From contig JASJZC010000004.1 in NCBI GenBank assembly GCA_037178855.1, forward strand, positions 4,154,001-4,218,000: a stretch of 64,000 nucleotides of DNA. Direction: 5' to 3'. This document shows positions 34,752 through 46,866 of this stretch, in pieces. The position numbers and the translations under genes were made by a program. The notes below the pieces were generated by a model that made no database searches, was not told the DNA's origin, and saw nothing but the letters and a program-made list of their open reading frames with translations. This stretch comes from Oscheius sp. JU75 (lineage: Eukaryota > Nematoda > Chromadorea > Rhabditida > Rhabditidae). Each line of letters begins with the position of its first letter. The first letter of the stretch is position 1.

Positions 34752-34976
34752 CTCGCTACTTTTCAATAACTACTCCGTGTCTTTTTTCCTAGCTCGTAGC
34801 TGCTCCGATGTCCTCTCTTCACGTGTAATTTCTCAATAATATCGTAGAGATTGTATAGAGCCGAATTTTTCACATAAACTTTTTTGTGTCACTCCTGTTT
34901 TGTCTTCGGAGACAACTGATTCACTCCTTCTCATTATTTGTCCTCATAGTTTCGCCATTCTTCTAGAACTGGTGCC

Positions 34977-35643
34977 ATGTTTCTTCTATTTCTGCTTCTT
35001 ATACTTGGGATCTCTTCGGAGAACTGCAAACAATTGAATGTCAGCGTAAGGTGTAGTTATCTCTTCGAAATCTTTCAGTTCAAAATCTACTGTTGGTTGG
35101 AACCGTACGACGGGCCGGTTTGGATCAAAATACTTGACAGAAGTCCTCTTTGTTAGTCCTTTTCCCAAATCCAAGGAAAATTTTACCAGTTGGTACGGAC
35201 ACTCTCTACGAGATGTATTTTGAAGAGACGGATCTCGACGGCTGGGTTCACATCGAAGCCGATTTGACGAAGGTCGAGGATTGTGAAGATGTCAAGCCGA
35301 AACTCGTCATTACCACTCACTGCGAAGTTATTCCTTGTTCTTTTTTGGACGATGATAATCTCTCAGAAACCGTTGACCTTCCAAACTTACGGGATCCAGT
35401 ACCCAATTGAGCTAGCTCGACGAGAACTGACGGGAGAGGAGAATCTAGTCGGTAGTTTTGAGCGGGGCTCTTTTCCCGCCATTATGGATGAACCACCCTT
35501 TGTTGCTTCGTAGACTGATGAATAGATTTTAGAAGTTCAAGTCGGAGTACCTTCTGAACAGCCTCAACGACCTGCACAAGTTCCATGAGAACTGGGTCGA
35601 CGTGAAGGACGGAGACTACGGAATGACCGAGTTGTTCTCTTGA
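34977..35643 (+). CDS. Transthyretin-like secreted protein (TTL family), copy 1
   Basis: A signal peptide (MFLLFLLLILGISS) is followed by a short Cys-containing strand, GPVWIKILDRSPL, then GTDTLYEMYFEETDLDGWVH, IEADLTKVEDCEDVKPKLVI and THCE, the transthyretin-like pattern ending in the His-x-Cys strand. The tail has FQTYGIQYPIELARREL and KFKSEYLLNSLNDLHKFHEN, ending TELFS. TTL proteins are a nematode-expanded secreted family; some act in cell-corpse recognition or host interaction. Splicing at 35320-35362 and 35450-35530 was chosen to keep frame. The ATG lies after TTCTAG. A second member is at 54999-55644. Confidence 0.72.
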
Positions 35644-35858
35644 ATGAAGTGATGTATGAAATTGGTTCGAAAGTACACAGTTTGAAGATAAGAGTGACCG
35701 ATAAGACCGGTGGGCATTTGGGGGAAAGGGAACAACTTCCCTCTTATTATTGGGAGCTCATCCCACGTGTGGATCAGTCCAATTAAACGAGCATTAGAGG
35801 GTGTAGGTCTTTTTAAACGCGACCGAAGGACAGAAATCGAGTGAACTATACAACGATA

Positions 35859-36531
35859 ATGAAGGTACTATTTGTATTGGTTGGACTGGCTGCCAGTGTC
35901 TCCGCCAACGACGATCCGTCTGCTTCTTTGAATGGTGGGTTGTCTGTTCTCACTATGAAAACTGTCTTCAGCCAACAAATGGAAACAGAGACTGGCGACC
36001 GAGAACACCAAGACCTTCGGGAACTTGAAGGGTTCTTTGAAAGGGAAAGAGAAGACTTGTTTCATGGCTCTTTGGCAAGCTATGAAGCCTGGAGTTGGTT
36101 CGAATGAAGTCTATACAATATTCCTTTTCAGGTTGATTGGGACAAACTGTTCGAGATTCAATCTACGAGCTGTGATCTGACTCCTGAAGAGTTCCAGACC
36201 ATGACGGAGAAGATCGAGAAGGTCCAGGCTAAGGTCTCGGGCGATGTGAGTAAGATCTAACCTATCTAGAAAAAGATCCATTTAGCCAGCTCCTGTCCGT
36301 AAATGGTACACAAATGCTGAGCTAGCCGATGTTACGGGTATCGAGGCTTCCGTGATTACGCAGACTCTCGGAGATGACGGATCCTTGCCCAGTCCCGACG
36401 TCCAGGAGACTGGAATCAATCTGTCTGAAAATGACCCCTCTGTCCAAATCGGTCCAGCCATCCAGATTCTTCCCATCATCGAGAACAACGCTCCTGATGT
36501 CATGCACATAATGCCAGTCGAGACAGCTTGA
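35859..36531 (+). CDS. Secreted protein, family not recognised
   Basis: A clear signal peptide (MKVLFVLVGLAASVSANDDP) precedes a helical, charged region (NKWKQRLATENTKTFGNLKG, VDWDKLFEIQSTSC, TPEEFQTMTEKIEKVQAKVS) and an acidic, hydrophobic C-terminal region (ADVTGIEASVITQTLG ... NAPDVMHIMPVETA). Four exons, with introns of 34-45 bp; joining the third exon after KPG| to VDWDK keeps the frame. Two cysteines only. AATAAA lies about 8 bases after the TGA. I do not recognise the family; an abundant secreted nematode protein is plausible. Confidence 0.6.
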
Positions 36532-36963
36532 AGAGGAAAATAAAGATTTGACGTGTTAGCTCAAAACAACAGTTGTCGGGTAGAGCATGTCTGCTGCGCT
36601 GCCCATCCAAAATTTGTAGGGGCACAAAAATATGAAAGTTTAGTGCGACACCGATTAACAAGAAACGAGAGATCTTCATTGACTAGTCATGGCAGGGGGT
36701 AGGAGACGCGGGGGTCACGACAGAAGTAGCAACGCTGAAAATTTTTGGTTAGTCAACTTAATTTGTGAGAGAGGAAGAGATAGAGTAGGCTCAAAAGGCA
36801 CCTTGTAGAACCTACCGATGGTCCTCTGTGGTCTGATGATAAACGGTGTTCTCTTCATATAGGAAGGGCCGTGAGGTGACATCTGCTTTGACAACTTTTT
36901 GTCTTTAATCGGTTCGGATTGTGCCCTGAAATGTGTTCAGTTGGGATTTTTCGAGAGACATGA

Positions 36964-37034
36964 GCATCGGTGGTTCAGTGGTAGAATGCTCGCCTGCCAC
37001 GCGGGCGACCCGGGTTCGATTCCCGGCCGATGCA
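36964..37034 (+). tRNA. tRNA-Gly (anticodon GCC)
   Basis: A 71-nt cloverleaf: acceptor GCATCGG/CCGATGC, D-arm GGTTCAGTGGTAGAATGC, anticodon stem CTCGC/GCGGG around loop CTGCCAC with anticodon GCC, T-arm CCGGGTTCGATTCCCGG and discriminator A. It is followed within 5 bases by T-runs as a Pol III terminator. Confidence 0.97.
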
Positions 37035-40000
37035 ACTCTTTTTATTTTTTTTGTATCCCGAACCTACCTTGTGCAAATAGTGAGGAGGGCGACGAGGGAG
37101 ACCAAGAGTAGAAGGCGCGGGGGCTGCGCCATTCGCCCGCACTCTGAAACTCACAAAAAATTGTTCAGGATACGAAAAGTACGAGAGGGATTGTTGACAA
37201 GTGACCAGCTCAAAGAGAGAACCCGATGTTTGTTTTTCAGATCAGCATCAATGCATGCACAATTAGACTGGAAAACTTAGCTTGGTTGTGATTAAATCTG
37301 ACATCATTAGGTAAAAAGAGATTTATGAAACTTATGAAAAAGGCGAGCACGTAGGAACTCCTTGTTAGTTTTAATTGTCACTACCACGTGGGAGCTTCAC
37401 AATTAAACTACGCAAGAGAGAGAAAGAGAGAGAAGAATGAGAGCCACTTGGACTGCTAGAGAGAAGATGGAAGTGGCTTCGATTTGTCAGATGAATTGGG
37501 CTCTTCACTTCCTAAAGGAAGTAGTACAACCATCAAGCAATTGAGGTCTATAAGAGATACGAGCTTGTCAAATAGGAAATGCCCCTCATAGAACCATTCT
37601 AACAGAGGACCTGCCCCTTACTTTTAGAACCTGAGATGAATTTTTTGAGCTTTGGTATGCTTTTCAATCATCTGATCAGATCAAACAGAGTTAGAGAGCT
37701 TAGGTATCTTTAGAAGTCATCTTTACATCTAAAAGGTAAGAGAAACAGCAGTAAGAGGTGATCTGGCTAGGGATACTACGGTATAAAATATGAGTAGAAG
37801 GACTGATCTATCGAGAACAGGGGTTCGAGCACAACCTTTTTGTAATTACACAACTTTACACCTGGTGAATTCAAGAGTTGTTTCAAGAGAGCGGAATGGA
37901 AATCTGCCAATGAGCGGGGACTTGTTTATTTTGAAGCGGTGAGCGGAGGAGCTGAAGCTGTTTTGTACAGAGCACAGGCGTCAAAAGAAGCTCATTTGAG
38001 CCGGGGAAAGAGGAAGAGAAGATGCAAGAGAGGACACTGCCATTGTGACTAGACTGATTCTCAATCTGGTCCTGGTTGGTCGCTTAGAGAAGAACGTGGT
38101 GTGAGAATGAAGACGCGGAGCAACAAGATTGTTTTGTAGGCAGAGAGAAAAAGGCCTGAGAACTACAGGTCATATGAGGGAATGTAGTAGGTGAAAACAA
38201 AAAGTCCGTGGGAGGAGAGATGACCTCGTCCTAAGATATTCCTGACCCTGCGCCTCCCTCGCAGTCAGAAAGTTTTTTATTGGATCAGTACATGCCTGAA
38301 ATAGCCAAAGGGAAGTTAGAGGGGTGACGTCTTTCGAACATCTTTGACAGGCGGAGACTCGATCAACTTTGGAAGTTTAGAGTTTACTCTGGAGGGAGTT
38401 AGATTTATGTCGATATATCTCTCATACACTGAGCATCTGATGACTGGAGCTGATACTCATCTCATCTATGAACAACCTAGAGATTCAGTATGAGAATCCA
38501 GAAGGAGAACTTTTTCAGTTTTCGACGAAGAATAAGGTTATGGTCTCGAAAATTCCGATATATTGTAAGAGACACAAGAGCATATGGATTGGTCACAACG
38601 GAAGTATAGACTGTCAATACTGAGGCTGTGAGCAAGGAAATGAGTCAAGTGGCTCTAACGGGAGATGAAGAAGGACGAGATGTCAGTTAGAATGAAGTAA
38701 GCAAAGTGTTTTTCCGGTCTCAAGGTCAGAAGAGGGGAAAGGAAGACTTCTTTGTGCAGCATGTCGTGTTGGTGATGTAGCACACAACAACTTATGAATT
38801 CCGAAAGAAGGCTGCATCATTGGAGACAGGCGTCATTTTGATTCCCAGACCCATTGAGGCCAGTCTCTTTTTCTCAATTAACTCGATCGAATAGTCTGAT
38901 ATGACGTGAATTCGTGGTGTCGGGGCCTCTAGCCAGATAGAGACCATGCAAAGTAGATGTTCCTAGCAGAGAAGAGGGATCAGAGAGAACAAAAACTGAG
39001 AACAAAGATGGTGCGGAAATGACGGCGGAACTTCTGCACTAACGTCCATTTCCTGGACATGTGCTGAGACCATTTTTGGTAAATTGGATGAGACCGAATG
39101 GGATCAAGAGCAGGAAACGGGTGGGCGCCGGGTTTATAAGACCGATTCTGTTGGAAAGGTCAGGGACGTGGAACTAAAAAAGGAATTCTGTAATGGGTAA
39201 CAAGGTGCGTAGTAATTGTGTTACTTCTTTGGTCAAGTTGTTACGTCCAAGACCGGTATCTCCACTATTTATAGTTCTGAGAGTCTGTTTCTCTCTCGTC
39301 CCAAAAAAAAAACTCAAATCGCCGATTGACTTTTATAATGGTCTGCACACTTGAATAAATCATTTTTTCAGATCTGCCAGGTTGCGAGGCAGAAAATGAT
39401 GCAATAAGTTTAGAATAGACTACTTGGAGCAAGTACTGTATAGAAGGAACTCATACTAGCGTAACAATAAGATTCGAGGATCTGGTGGCGAGAAATCTAA
39501 TCAGAAAAAGACTGGTCAGCGAGCGCGTAAACCTCGAAGCCGTATAGTCGTGGTTTAATCCGCCTAATCTGGTCACTAATTGGCTCGACCCGCCGTTGGA
39601 GGCTTCTCTTCAGGGGGTCTCTAATGTTTGAACCTGGGATTTGTAAGTCTAATTGGAAGTCGTCATTCGGGTGAAAGAGCAACTCGGACAAGTGTTCCCA
39701 AAATGGAAAGTCGCGAAGAATTTATAGAGGAGACGACGTATAAACATGGAAGAGATTAATTGAGTGGGTCCCCTCGCTATAAACTGTCGGAAAATCAACA
39801 TTGACTACCGTAATTTCGAGGCTATTTCCGTCTTCTGGCCTGTATGAGGAGGAGGAATTTCCAGGTGGTTCTGAGACCGCGGTGGCCTCATTCGAAATGC
39901 CGTTTTCTCACATGCCGCAATGTGGGAAAACATCATCGAAGCACAGAAACTTGGAACTTGGTCTTAGGAGAGAGGTCAGATTAGAGATCTCAGGGCAAGG

Positions 40001-42161
40001 GCAGTTATTTGACAGGTTGCAACATGAACAACATTTCTAATTTGGGATCAGCAGCTGGAAATAACTTGCCACAACATGTTATAATTTATTGTTTCTAATC
40101 CTCGAATAGCTTAACAACACAGAACCATAGAGATTGTTTGATTCTTTTATGCACATTTCCAACTAGCTACAGAAAACAAGTGAATACTGTACTACGCGCC
40201 TAATTAGAATGTTTTGAATACTGTTCCTAACAATTGCATTGGAATTAACTACAGGAACTAATTACTAGGAACTATCTATTAGACTCTGGGACTACTAGGG
40301 AGTATAAAACGCCGATTGGTTTAATCGGTAGGAATGAAAAGGTCTGAAGTGTCTTTGTCCCTCGGCCCACACTGAGGACCATCGAAGCTGAGAGCAAAGG
40401 GGGAAATGGTCGGAATAGGCTAACACTTTGAACTTTGAAGTTGCTTTTTTCAAATATCTTTTTGACCTTGAAGAGTCTCCCGAGACCGTTGGAACAATGG
40501 TCAGAAGTTGAAGGAAAAGGGAAGAGTCTGCTGATCACTCCTACTCAATGCGGCTGAATGCCTCTCGTACAAATAGCGGGTAATTATCATATTCTTTGAA
40601 TCTGGTAAACTGAGCATGCCTGACCATTTCGAAAGTTGACATCACATTACCGTAGGTCCGGAAGAGGGAAAGGAGATGAAAAGTGCAAAAAGGTGAAATG
40701 TAATGGGGCGGAACAGGTAGGAAGAAGATGAATTCTTCATCAGAATTGGGAACAAAAGGCTGCAAATGACGAATGAGATGATGGTCTAGGGGGTCACGTG
40801 GCTCTGACTTCAAGAAGCTCTTTGAAGAATGTTTGTTTGGTCTCTGTCTCATCTTAGAGAATCCCCCTACGCTCTCTCCCACCGTGCTTTTGGAAGGAGA
40901 GTAGAGAGTGAGAGTGAGAGTCGTGACAAAAGTCACATACGAGGCTCGCTACGATATGGACGAGACGGATCTGACGCCTTCCGGAACCGCGAACGGAAGA
41001 CGACGACCATCACGCGAGCTTTTGGAATAGCAGTCAGCTGATGTCAGATCTGTGGAACTATGACTAGTGTTCAAAGTTTACTGTTTTTCAAAATGTTTGA
41101 AAGTCTGGCATAACCTATTGGCTATATATCGAGAGGTTAGCATTGTTGTGACTGTGCAGTCAGAATGGGGTAGCAGACCCCATCAATCTGCAGCTCAAAT
41201 ATCAACCGAATTACCTAGGAGAGAGTCATTTCGGCCCGAAAGGCTAACCTGATTGATGGGTCAGATTGAACTGGTCGGCAATTGTTATTACTGGTCTCCC
41301 AGACAAACAAAGGGTTCCTATCAGATCCTTCTCAGCCTCTGCCGCCAGAGAAAGGTGAACAGATCCGTACGATTTCAAAAGGCTGCGCCTTATCGGGCAT
41401 AAAAGTTCGGGGACAAGAGCCGTGTGGTCCGAAACGGCGTGGGTTATCTCATTTCTAAGACTGAACTCCCCACCTGCACCCCTTGACCTACACTTTTTGG
41501 GAAAAGCAAATTAGAATCAAGAGTGACTCCCAGGAAGATAAGAGGCCAAAAATCGTGCTCCAATAAGTAGATATACCATGGGAAGATTGAAATATTGCCG
41601 ATTCAAGTGTTTGCTCAGGACATCCTACCGCAGGACGAGCGTAGTATTAATAAGCAAAGGCTTGACGAGATCCGTTTGCGTTAGTTCTATATTTAACGAA
41701 CCGGAGGGAAGAGGGTCGCGAGCGAAAAAGAACCATTATTAGGAGGCGGATGAACAATGGGCCGTCTCGGATTAATGTTCTAATACGAGAGTATGTTTAA
41801 CTCTGTTACAGAGAAGGTTTCTGGTTGGTTGTGGTTTCGACGTTGAAGCAGTCCCGAAAGACATATTAGACGTAAGACAAAGTCAGAAACACTGCTTCTG
41901 TTAGTAAAGATGATGGAGCAAAGAGAAAGGCAGCATACAGTCAATTCACAGCGGTTTCCAGTCATACATCTAAAGCGCGATGGTTTTCTGTGGCTGACTG
42001 TTTTTTTATTTGACCGAGGCAACGGAACAGAAGCAAACCAACTATGTTGTCCAGAAGTTTTGTTGTTCGGAAATAGTTAGTTATTGCCTAAATTGGGTGG
42101 CAAGCCAACTTTGGATGCATTCTGGTACTTGGCTTTAGTCCCAATAAAGCCACCGGAAGCC

Positions 42162-42205
42162 TTTTGTTACTACGAAGCGGCGCAGCCGTCAAAGTAAACG
42201 AAGGC
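42162..42205 (-). repeat. Short dispersed repeat, copy b
   Basis: The reverse complement reads GACGGCTGCGCCGC, then TTCGTAGTAACAAAAGGC, near-identical to 25381-25424. It lies just outside the inverted-repeat copy at 42221. Confidence 0.6.
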
Positions 42206-42220
42206 AAAGAGACGGCGAAG

Positions 42221-42486
42221 CTACTTTCTAGTGCAGAAGGGTTTCGACTTGTCGGGAATTACGCCTTCAAAGATATTTTGTCAAAACTAGTCAACTTTCC
42301 ATGGGTACTTTGAGTTCATTTGATCGTTTGTGCTCCGCCAATGCTGCTCGTCTTCTTCTGCCAAAGATCAGGAGGTATTTATACTTTCTACCAAACCTCT
42401 ACCAGACTTTTCGCTCTAACTTTCCAACTCTAAGTAGTCTCTCTTTATCGCCTAAGGGCCGAAACGGGCTTCGGTATGCAGATTAG
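42221..42486 (-). repeat. Dispersed repeat copy 2 (left arm of an inverted pair)
   Basis: Its reverse complement is colinear with copies at 419-705 and 42862-43092. It includes GCATACCGAAGCCCG with CGGCCCTTAGGC, a TATAAATACCT core, and a GCAGAAGAAGACGAGCAGCA block. The core (about 42300-42440) is near-identical to copy 3. Copies 2 and 3 form an inverted repeat with about 375 bp between. Confidence 0.75.
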
Positions 42487-42861
42487 GTATTAGAGACTGG
42501 GGTGGCGTCGAGGTGAGTAATAATCGGGGACTGGGAACTCTTCCAAAACCGTCAAACTAGAATCTTGAAAATAATCTTGGTATTTCCTTTGCTTATCCTC
42601 ATATTCAGGTACCTGCTACCTTTGCTCTCATCACCGATCGATGTCTGCACGATAGTGGCTGCTACTGCAAAAGAGGACTGACAAAACGTCTGATCTTAAC
42701 AATGCAAGAAGGAAACCACTGAAAGACGACATCCGAACAATTCGAAGTGTTGACCATCAACCTCGACCTACCTACTGGAAGAATCTATCTCCACAAAACC
42801 TTTACGCCTGCCTCACTATCAATTTTGGTCGGTATTGGTTTTGGTGCAAAAGGTAGAAACG

Positions 42862-43092
42862 GATAGAGAGAGACTACTGTTGGGTTGGAAAGTTAGAGCG
42901 AAAAGTCTGGTAGAAGTTTGGTAGAAAGTATAAATACCTCCTGATCTTTGGCAGAAGAAGACGAGCAGCACTGGCAGAGCACAAGCGGTCATATGAACTC
43001 AAAATGCCCATGGAAAGTAGACAAGCTTTGGCAACTCATCTTCGAAAGCGAAATTTTCAACAAGTCGAAACTCTTCTGCACTAAGAAGCCAC
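42862..43092 (+). repeat. Dispersed repeat copy 3 (right arm of an inverted pair)
   Basis: This contains GGTTTGGTAGAAAGTATAAA with TACCTCCTGATCTTTGG and GAGCAGCACTGGCAGAGC, matching copy 2 in reverse and copy 1 in direct orientation. The TATAAATA box and the downstream conserved block suggest a promoter-bearing repeat such as a solo LTR. Confidence 0.75.
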
Positions 43093-43364
43093 AGTTCAAC
43101 TTGGTTCTCGGTAACTGGAAACTGCTGTGAGTTGTCTGTGTACAGTCGGCTTCCAGCTCCCGGTCATTTTGGAAGCAGTTGAGGATTAAAGGTTTCGATA
43201 AACATCCAGAAGATTATTTAGGTTCAGGTTTATTGAGTAAATACTTTTCACTAATACCACTATTAAAGAGACCAATAAATACATACCAAACTGCATGAAA
43301 GAGTACAGCCCATGGACACTACAACCCGCTGGATTACATAGAAACAAATTTTAAAAGGCGGGTT

Positions 43365-44655
43365 TACTTGGATCCCACGACCATAAGAACCATTCTCTTG
43401 TAGTCGGCTACTTGAACCTCGAGAGCGGCAAGAGTCGTTCGGAGCTCGATGTTTCTCTTTTCGAGGTCGGCTCGCTCGGACTTGCTGGCCTGAAACTTCT
43501 CGGCTCGCTTGGCTCTGCTCTTCTTCGAGGCCTCGTTGTTTCTGTCGCGTCGGACGCGATAGTCGGAGACTTCGACTTCGTAAGGGGCAGAGCGTACCGA
43601 AGAGGTTACTGAAAGAGACTCTTGTTAGAACAGACTAGAACAGCGAACTGACCAGTAGAAGAGGAATGGTTTCTGGGGCGGGGATTCAATTCAGGGAAGA
43701 ACTCCTCCAGCACATCGTCGTCAGAGACCGAAGTGGACGCCGTCTGCTGCTCGACCACATGCACGGGAGTCTGTTCAATGGCCACAGGGGCCACAGAGAC
43801 AGACTCTACGTACTGGGTATGAGCAGGCGACGGGTGGAGGTAGCTATCCAGGGCACTAATATCGCAGTTTAACAGGGAATCAAGATCGCTGAGTTCGGCA
43901 GGACATGCGTAGATGTCGTGCGAGTAGACGGGGGCATCGTGGCCTGGAAATCATTCTTTTCAGTCTGTCATTTCCCTCATCAACACACCATTCTGTTCGT
44001 CAAGAAGACACCAATCAAACGTTGGCTGTGAGCGGTTCATCGCGAGGTTCAAATCGTGAGCCTCGCTCAAAAGACGACTCGTCTCGTCGTAGGAACGAGG
44101 AGGAGAGTCCATAGTCGCAATCGGAGAGCAGGAAGGAACTAAGATCTGTTGAAAAGCCGCAGTCTTGTTCTGTGAAATTCTGGGTGTTGTCACAATTAAA
44201 TCGGCACTCCAAAGATCCAGTTGTGGTTCGTAAGTCGCAATCGAATCGGTAGAGGGCTCGGTCAGTTGATGAGGTTCTCGTCCTAGGTCGACGTTGCGGC
44301 TGAGGGGTAGGTCGAGGTTGATCCGACGGGATGGTAGACATGGTAGGGGCGGCTGAAAAATTAGAATGAATCCTGAGTTCAATGTTATAACATACCGGCT
44401 GTGATGGCTGCGGCCAAGGTAAAAAGGGTACGGCTGCCGGAGGCCGCTCCAAAAAGGGAGCGGCAAGGGACGTTTCTGTCCATGGTTGGGTGAGACTTGT
44501 TGAGTTGGCGTCTAGAGTACATTCTGGGAGTGTGAAGTCAAATGGGAAGTCTTCGAACGGGTCGAAAGGCAAACGAGCGCACTAACGGACGCGGATGGAT
44601 AACCTGAAACAGTATCCTTTAGAACTTCATTTGTCCCTGTTTTTTTGTTACTCAT
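43365..44655 (-). CDS. C/EBP-like bZIP transcription factor
   Basis: The C-terminal exon encodes the bZIP: basic region YRVRRDRNNEASKKSRAKRA and a leucine zipper (ERADLEKRNIELRTTLAALE, then VQVADYKRMVL). The NN-x-A-S-x-KSR core is C/EBP-like. Upstream exons encode an acidic, Pro/Ser-rich activation region (PFDPFEDFPFDFTLPE; DDDVLEEFFPELNPRPRN). The main frame has no ATG in its first large exon; joining ATG at 44653-44655 (MSNKKTGTNE) through a 44-bp intron (44582-44625) keeps it open. If that intron is retained the ATG opens a different 47-residue frame ending at 44512. Four short uORFs lie in the 5' region, suggesting ATF4/zip-2-type translational control. Confidence 0.75.
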
Positions 44656-46866
44656 GTCTATTAAATTAGTATTCTCTACCAGATGCGACCGAAATATTGA
44701 TCATTCTGTGACATCCTCTTAGTCATTCATCCTTATCACTACTCTCTTTCGAACAACAGCTGACTCATCTTCCGAGTCGTTTCTTCCCTCCCTTTCCAAT
44801 TCTCCGTCTCCCGATTGATTGACTGACAAATACGCTTCCTCTTATCAGATTTTATCAGCCGAACCCGCTTGGCTGGTTTGTTTCCCAGGCCCCAAATGAA
44901 GTGAAAATGAATGGGAATGTGTACCTGTTGGAGGTTAGACTGTTTACAGATGCCAGTTACTTGTGGGAGCTGTCGATGCTTCGGTTTGACCAGAGGAGGA
45001 CCTGCTGTGGGTCCCGCTGCTGAAAGACCAGTCGTTTAGAAAGAGGCTGTCACGAGCGGGAAGAAGAGAGAGAGGCTATCGATTGACCCTTGTTCTGGCT
45101 TTTGTTCTAAGAGAAGATCCTCCTTTGAAAGAGGTCTTAAGAAGGGAAGAGTTGGCCTGTTTGACTGTGATAGGAGGAGGAAAGGTTGTGAAATGATGGC
45201 TTCGCATCGGTCGCGGCCTTGTCTCCGCCCCGATTGCACAACCGCGTGCAATCGGCCACACGTCACTTTTGGATGAGAGACGGAGACGCAGACTGGGAGA
45301 GGACGAGGACAAACAGACGCGTTGCCCGGCGACCAACAAAAGGTTGGGAGGATGGAGAGAACTATAAGCAGAAGGGGAGAACTGAGTCAGCTTTGCCCTC
45401 AAAAACGGAATGTTCATGGAACTGATCCAAGGATACAGCGTACCAAGATACGGACCGTTTCAGCGAAAGATCGCCTGCTGACTAACCGCCACGAACAGGA
45501 AAAGGTGGGCGGCTGTGATCAGAGGCATACGGCAGGACGACGGCTGGAATTGTGGCGTTCATGCCATGTTTGTTTTATTACCGATAGTATAGACCACACG
45601 GATTTGTTTTCAACAAAGTAATATTTTGAAATCCAACCTATACGCGAGACACTATCAAAGTCTAAAAGGGTTTTCTAAGGGAGCGGGAGATACTCTTCGC
45701 TTTGAAGAAAATAGTAAGACCACTAGTGCGAGGGCTAACACAACAATTGGTTGAGTAAACCCAGTAGGCACAGGCTTTAACGCTGAAGAGAGGATGGATC
45801 CGGGAAATTCTCAAAAGTAAGGGTACAAAAGGCTACCTCAAAGGTGGAGCCGAAGACATCACAGCCTCGAGCTCACGCAACAAAGTTTTCTAACCCCTTG
45901 GATAGCAAACCAACTGCGCCTGAAGAATAGAAAACTCTGAACAGACAAACCCTTTTTGAGTTTGAGGAAATTCCTGGTCCCCAGTCAAGGGCACAGCTCC
46001 AACTTCCGAAGGTATTAGATATTTGTATCTGAAAGGATCTGAGGAGTCTTGACCATAGTTTGCAATGAATGCAGGAGAACCTATCAATTACTGGTAAATG
46101 GAAAAACACGGAAGTGACTTTGCTCCATAGAGAATGATTGAAGCAGGATATCACTAATTGACGGCTAATTAGTCCAATGATCACAATTTATTAGATTCAC
46201 TCGAGTCTGTGGACAGCTACAATTGACAGTAATCCTCACTATCTGATCAGCCCAGAACAGAGAGGCTTCCCCTCCGAATAAGGGTGCGCTGACAGTACAG
46301 GGGTGTACACTAATTATTTGAAACACGGACCTGGCATCTCGTAAATCAATCGTAGAGGTCAGACTTTTGGCTTACGTCAGACATATGAAAGATCAGTCGA
46401 TTTGAATTACTTGCGTAGATTTACGAACCGGAACAGTAATCAAACATTTTACTGTTTCTTTTGCACAGCATTTTGTGGTAAAGCATCTCCCTGTCTTCCT
46501 AACACCCTTATCTCATAGAACTTTGTACACCCTATCTTCCTCCACAGTATGCGTCCTTCATTCTGTGATTCAAAAATTTAAGTTTTCCTCGTCTGGTCAA
46601 TTCTGTCCCATAACGCACACCTTCTTATCTTCATATTTCCGTGACTATCGAAGATCGCTTGGATTTCTCGACGGAGTTAGTAAGAGCTTCTTAGAATCTA
46701 TCAGAGTGTAGAGCATCGTAAAGCCGAATTGTTTTTACTAACCTGATTTTTCAGAGTCGGAAATTTTTCTACTTTTAGTGAGAACTACCATGATGCCCCT
46801 TCATGGATCGAGAAATTTTATTTTCTTTTTTGCAATAAACTCATATCCAGGACCAAAAATAAATTT
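44656..46866. other. Intergenic, no gene recognised
   Basis: This holds the 5' region and uORFs of the bZIP gene. Open frames at 45036-45425 and 45873-46184 look like chance frames without splice or domain support. Confidence 0.45.
44666..44768 (-). promoter_or_regulatory. Cluster of four uORFs upstream of the bZIP start
   Basis: Minus-strand ATGs open short frames at 44739-44768 (9 codons plus stop), 44719-44730 (3 plus stop), 44676-44714 (12 plus stop) and 44666-44704 (12 plus stop), all closed before the main ATG at 44655. Whether all are in the mature leader depends on the trans-splice site, which I cannot place. Confidence 0.5.

Larger units (their letters stand above)
36532..43364. other. 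Gene-poor 6.8-kb region with repeats and one tRNA
   Basis: Apart from tRNA-Gly (36964-37034) and repeats at 42162-42205, 42221-42486 and 42862-43092, I find no supportable exon. The plus strand is purine-rich from about 37300 to 39200, including a GA microsatellite at about 37412-37440. Open frames at 39497-39691 and 40541-40936 (-) start with non-ATG codons or have no recognisable domain. The region may be decayed transposon sequence. Confidence 0.5.

Noticed and set aside
35841-35858. Upstream start for the secreted protein at 35859
   Set aside because: The codon at 35841 is GTG; the ATG at 35859 directly begins the signal peptide.
37800-37850. Possible tRNA at GGGGTTCGAGC
   Set aside because: Only a B-box-like string is present; no D-arm, anticodon stem or acceptor pairing could be drawn.
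40541-40936. 131-codon open frame on the minus strand in the gene-poor block
   Set aside because: It starts with a non-ATG codon and contains no recognisable motif; kept only as possible transposon debris.
44015-44572. bZIP N-terminus starting at 44572
   Set aside because: The codon there is TTG, not ATG, and an in-frame TAG lies just upstream; a spliced start at 44655 is preferred.
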